Positions 60,897-64,000 of a stretch of DNA of 64,000 bases are shown one piece after another. Source of the DNA: Ciona intestinalis (Eukaryota; Chordata; Ascidiacea; Phlebobranchia; Cionidae); assembly GCF_000224145.3 (NCBI RefSeq), contig NW_004190583.1, forward strand, positions 82,356 to 146,355, in the 5' to 3' direction. The position numbers were made by a program, and so were the translations under genes. The notes beneath the pieces are model-generated. The model made no database searches and was not told the DNA's origin. It saw only the letters and a list, made by a program, of their open reading frames with translations. How positions within the stretch are numbered: the first letter of the stretch is position 1; the number at the start of each line of letters is the position of its first letter.

Positions 60897-63130
60897 CTAC
60901 AAAAATTTTGCGAAAACGCCAGTAACGTTTGCAGTCACGTTCTCAGCATGACTCGGCGCTAGTAAAAATGGGTTTTCGAACGCGTGCCAAAGAGGTTTTT
61001 CCTTAGCGTAAAGTTCTGAATAAGATTCTGTGTTTTCCTGAGTCTTGCCCTTTTCATTCAACACCATACTAAATATGGAAACAGGAGCTGTGTTTGCCTT
61101 GGAAACAAAAATAAACAAATTTAAAATTGTTTTTATTATTTGATACATTGAAGGTGCCAGGGTGAAGAACCCATGATATGACTTACACCTGTTCTGCTCA
61201 ATTCCCCTAGAACTGTATTTTAAGTAAGCATTGCCACATTATAAGAATTACCACTTGCCAGTCAAACAGGTTTAAGGAATAAACGGGCAAAAACAGGTTT
61301 TGAATTTATGTAAAGTTAATAACATGTTTTAGAAGTTGCCAAACATATCTATATGAAATATTTTAAACTATTTTAATTGGTTGTTTAGTGAGATAGTTTG
61401 GGCTTTAGTGGAATTTCCCATTTCCACGTAAACAAATTAAGGAACGAGACAAAATCAATCATAATCAACATTCCTGGTTTCCTATTTTCGAAATAACTTT
61501 CAGCCCCCAAACCACAAGTACACACCGCACTCATCTTTGCTCTGCTTATATTTATCCTCGCATGTATTATGCAGAGCAGAACGAACCCTTCCAAAAGCTT
61601 TTGTTTGTTTTACACTGTGAATATTTTATTAGAGTATTTGTTGCAACTTACGTTCATGCATAGACTAAGGTGAATGATGGCAACTCCAATTAGGAAGCAA
61701 ACTCCAAACATTGTGAAGAAATGGAATAGAATGTAACTTTCATGACCTCTGTGTATAATACAACATATGTATAAGTTTTCTCATACAAATTGGTTCTACT
61801 CAAATGAGAGACTGACAATGCCATTTAGGCAAAATATACAATATATCTTATCTTTATTTTTATTATATAATTGGTTGGACTTGGTTGTTGTCTGTTACGT
61901 TTTCATAGCACCAGACCTTTACTATATACTAGTTACAAACACATTGAACACAAGACTAAATAATTAATACACAGAAGGTACAGCAGAAAGCAGTAGTATA
62001 TGGTGGTTAAATATAGTGCAAAATTTGTGTGGTTACTATACAACTTTCAATTTAATAATACTGATGTATTTGTATGCACTAATATAAAGGTACTGTGTCC
62101 ATGTAATCCTTGTTTATTTATAATGCACCTAAGTTCATATTAGGATCTAGTTACAAACTTTGCAATGTTTAACCATGCAGCAAGCCAGCAAGCTGCAATG
62201 AGGTTATGACTGCCAACCACTTGTGGTCGAATAAAACAAACACACCAAACCAAGGTTGATACCCAAGCACCTAACATAAAGTTAATATATAAGGTTGGGT
62301 GGCTGGGTCGTTTCATGAAGAAAAATCGGTCAACTAGATTAACAGTGGGGACTTTTGCTCAGTAAACTTAAACAGCCTTTAATATCTTTCTTAAAATGTT
62401 TGCTAAACACTTCAATCTATTAAACAATATTAGTTTTAGGAAAGTATATTTGTTGGACTTGGAGTAGTTCTTGAGTTAAGCAACTCAGGTTTTTAAAATC
62501 CAAATGACAGAATCATGTGTTTCCAACATACTATGAGAATTAGTTATCTTTATAGCAGTTATGGCAGACGTTATAACACGGATTTCCCATCCATTAAGTG
62601 GATTGCCCAAGGATGCACATCATTGGTGATCACATTAAGCAATTAACCCTGTAGGCCAATCCTATATTAGCGTCATAGACGGCAAACTTTTATAAATGCA
62701 GAGGAAGCAGTGATAATTAAACACACAACTTTGTAAAACAAATTTCACCTAAATGGTTCTAATGTTTACTGATAAATGCAAAACTATGAAATAGGCATGC
62801 CCATACTGCCACACCAGGTTTTACACATGATATGATAAATACTCTAATCTAAACACCTAACCACAGCAGAAATTTAAGGGTAAATACGAAAAACCTGATC
62901 CCTGCCTATACTAAAGCGTTGTTCTGCCCATACTGCCACACCAGGTTTTACACATATGATAAATAATCTAACCACATAGCCACAGTATTGGACTTCAAGT
63001 CAAACATGAATTACCTGATTCCTGCATATAATCGATCCTCCTGATTGGATGGGAGCTTCCCATTGTTCTCTGAACATCCCGGATCTTCCGAAAATCTTCT
63101 ACGAACTTCTTCATTTTCTCTCCCATCCAT
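60897..63130 (-). CDS. Unrecognised 136-residue single-pass membrane protein
   Basis: Exons 63130-63016, 61746-61652 and 61097-60897 join in phase with GT-AG signals. The start MDGRENEEVRRRFSEDPGCS is charged and has no signal peptide. One hydrophobic segment, about residues 43-69 (YILFHFFTMFGVCFLIGVAI, then IHLSLCMN), is followed by a 67-residue C-terminal part ending NVTANVTGVFAKFL. The basic residues before the segment suggest the N-terminus is cytosolic. The two NVT sequons (N123, N127) would then be lumenal and could be glycosylated. I recognise no family. The acceptor of exon 2 (CACAGAG|GT) was chosen because the other AG gives an early stop. Confidence 0.7.
62799..63036. repeat. Tandem duplication of ~125 bp including an exon end
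   Basis: GCCCATACTGCCACACCAGG occurs at about 62799 and 62925. Each is followed by similar sequence ending in CCTGAT(T/C)CCTGC(A/C)TATA. The second unit's end is the 3' end and splice donor of the first exon of the membrane-protein gene. Confidence 0.7.
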
Positions 63131-63921
63131 TCCAATACATCAACAAATGTAACCTTATTATATAAATGTATTGTCGTACCTGCAAGAATACGTAAGAATA
63201 AATGAAGTGCTAAAGTGACATTTAGGATTAGTAGCTACTAGCTAGTGGTTACTAGTAAGGGCTAGTATTTTTGGGGGTAGCAGTTACAGTTTAGTAGATA
63301 GATTGTGGGTAGAAGAGTGGAGCAGGTGGGTGCCCTCCACCTGCCGCAGTAGACTCTGAACTGTGACCGCCTTCACGACTCCCGAGATCTGCACCCCCTT
63401 GCTCTACATGATCCAACTCGTAGGAAGCTAACGACTACAAAAGGCCAGGTTCACAACTCAGTTTGTTAATAAACAACAACAAACGACATCATGCTACAGA
63501 AAATGTCTCTTTGTCCTAATATTTCATTGGTATAAGCCAGCATTGTTATGTGTTTTATGTGATGACTCATAGGAAACGATCAAAGGACATACAAGGTTGC
63601 ACAAACTAATATCATTACGACATTACGCCAGACAACTGTTTAATATTCAATCTTTATGCATAAAATTAAACTTGGATAAAATGTAATGTTTTTGTGCTCA
63701 AAGCACAATCGACCACTATAGAACCACATAGAAGGATTCTTCACTAACACCAACTTTTGAAATATAAAATACCAAGTGGAACATGCAAATCTAACTAACA
63801 CTAGTCACTATCTCTATATTTGAACACTTTTATCCAACACCACTAATACACATTTAGAAATCATTATCTGTGTACCTTTACATTTAAGTGATTCAAAATG
63901 ATTTATTCATTTTTGGGTCCG
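63131..63921. other. Upstream region of the membrane-protein gene
   Basis: The promoter should be here. A low-complexity patch with repeated CTAGT lies at 63225-63300. No gene or clear regulatory motif was recognised. Confidence 0.4.
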
Positions 63922-64000
63922 GCGCCCTGGCATAGTGGTTAGCGCGCCTGCGTGTAACCCAGAGGTAAAGGGTTCATGGCTCGACGCTGCTACCATTGTG
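63922..64000 (+). repeat. SINE head with tRNA-like A and B boxes, cut by the window end
   Basis: GGCATAGTGGTTAGCGCGCC resembles a Pol III A box and GGGTTCATGGCTCGACG a B box. It is followed by CTGCTACCATT, which is also in the copies at 3905 and 4235. The shared downstream sequence shows that this is a SINE, not a tRNA gene. The body lies outside the window. Confidence 0.7.

Noticed and set aside
63922..64000. tRNA gene at the right edge
   Set aside because: A and B boxes are present, but the B box is imperfect, and the sequence continues into the same CTGCTACCATT seen in SINE copies.

Overview
The window looks like nuclear DNA of a solitary tunicate, probably Ciona intestinalis or a close sister species. 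This is an inference. It rests on AT-rich DNA with many short GT-AG introns, compact chordate-type genes, a tRNA-derived SINE whose copies share a conserved 3' tail, and many ~200-bp TA-flanked MITEs. No bacterial, organellar or viral genes were seen.

Layout. (1) Positions 587-10065, minus strand: a 20-exon inhibitor-of-apoptosis (IAP) gene with three BIR domains and a UBA domain. Its RING end should lie left of the window. The reading frame continues upstream of BIR1 into about 294 residues I do not recognise. (2) 10345-11851: two non-autonomous hAT-type transposons side by side, separated and flanked by three copies of one 8-bp target site. (3) 12392-16386, plus strand: a 10-exon gene for a 505-residue basic, proline-rich, coiled-coil protein I cannot name. 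(4) 36455-21624, minus strand: a Quaking (QKI) STAR-family RNA-binding protein gene. It has two alternative first exons, each encoding its own QUA1 dimerisation helix pair, and a probable 3' UTR of about 5 kb running to about 16740. Its 3' end converges with gene 3. (5) 36456-45818: no gene found; MITE copies and probably QKI promoter DNA. (6) 56592-45819, minus strand: an 11-exon ZDHHC9/14/18-type palmitoyltransferase gene. One of its introns is a textbook U12-type AT-AC intron. (7) 57689-58063, plus strand: a one-exon gene for a 124-residue coiled-coil protein. (8) 63130-60897, minus strand: a three-exon gene for a 136-residue single-pass membrane protein. (9) The right edge cuts through the head of a SINE.

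Exons were assembled by hand from splice signals, and every junction listed keeps phase. QKI, ZDHHC and the BIR/UBA part of the IAP are supported by family conservation across exon joins. The N-terminal IAP exons and the unnamed genes rest on open frame and phase only. The genes do not form an obvious pathway: apoptosis/ubiquitin signalling, RNA processing and protein palmitoylation simply lie next to each other, as usual in a compact animal genome.
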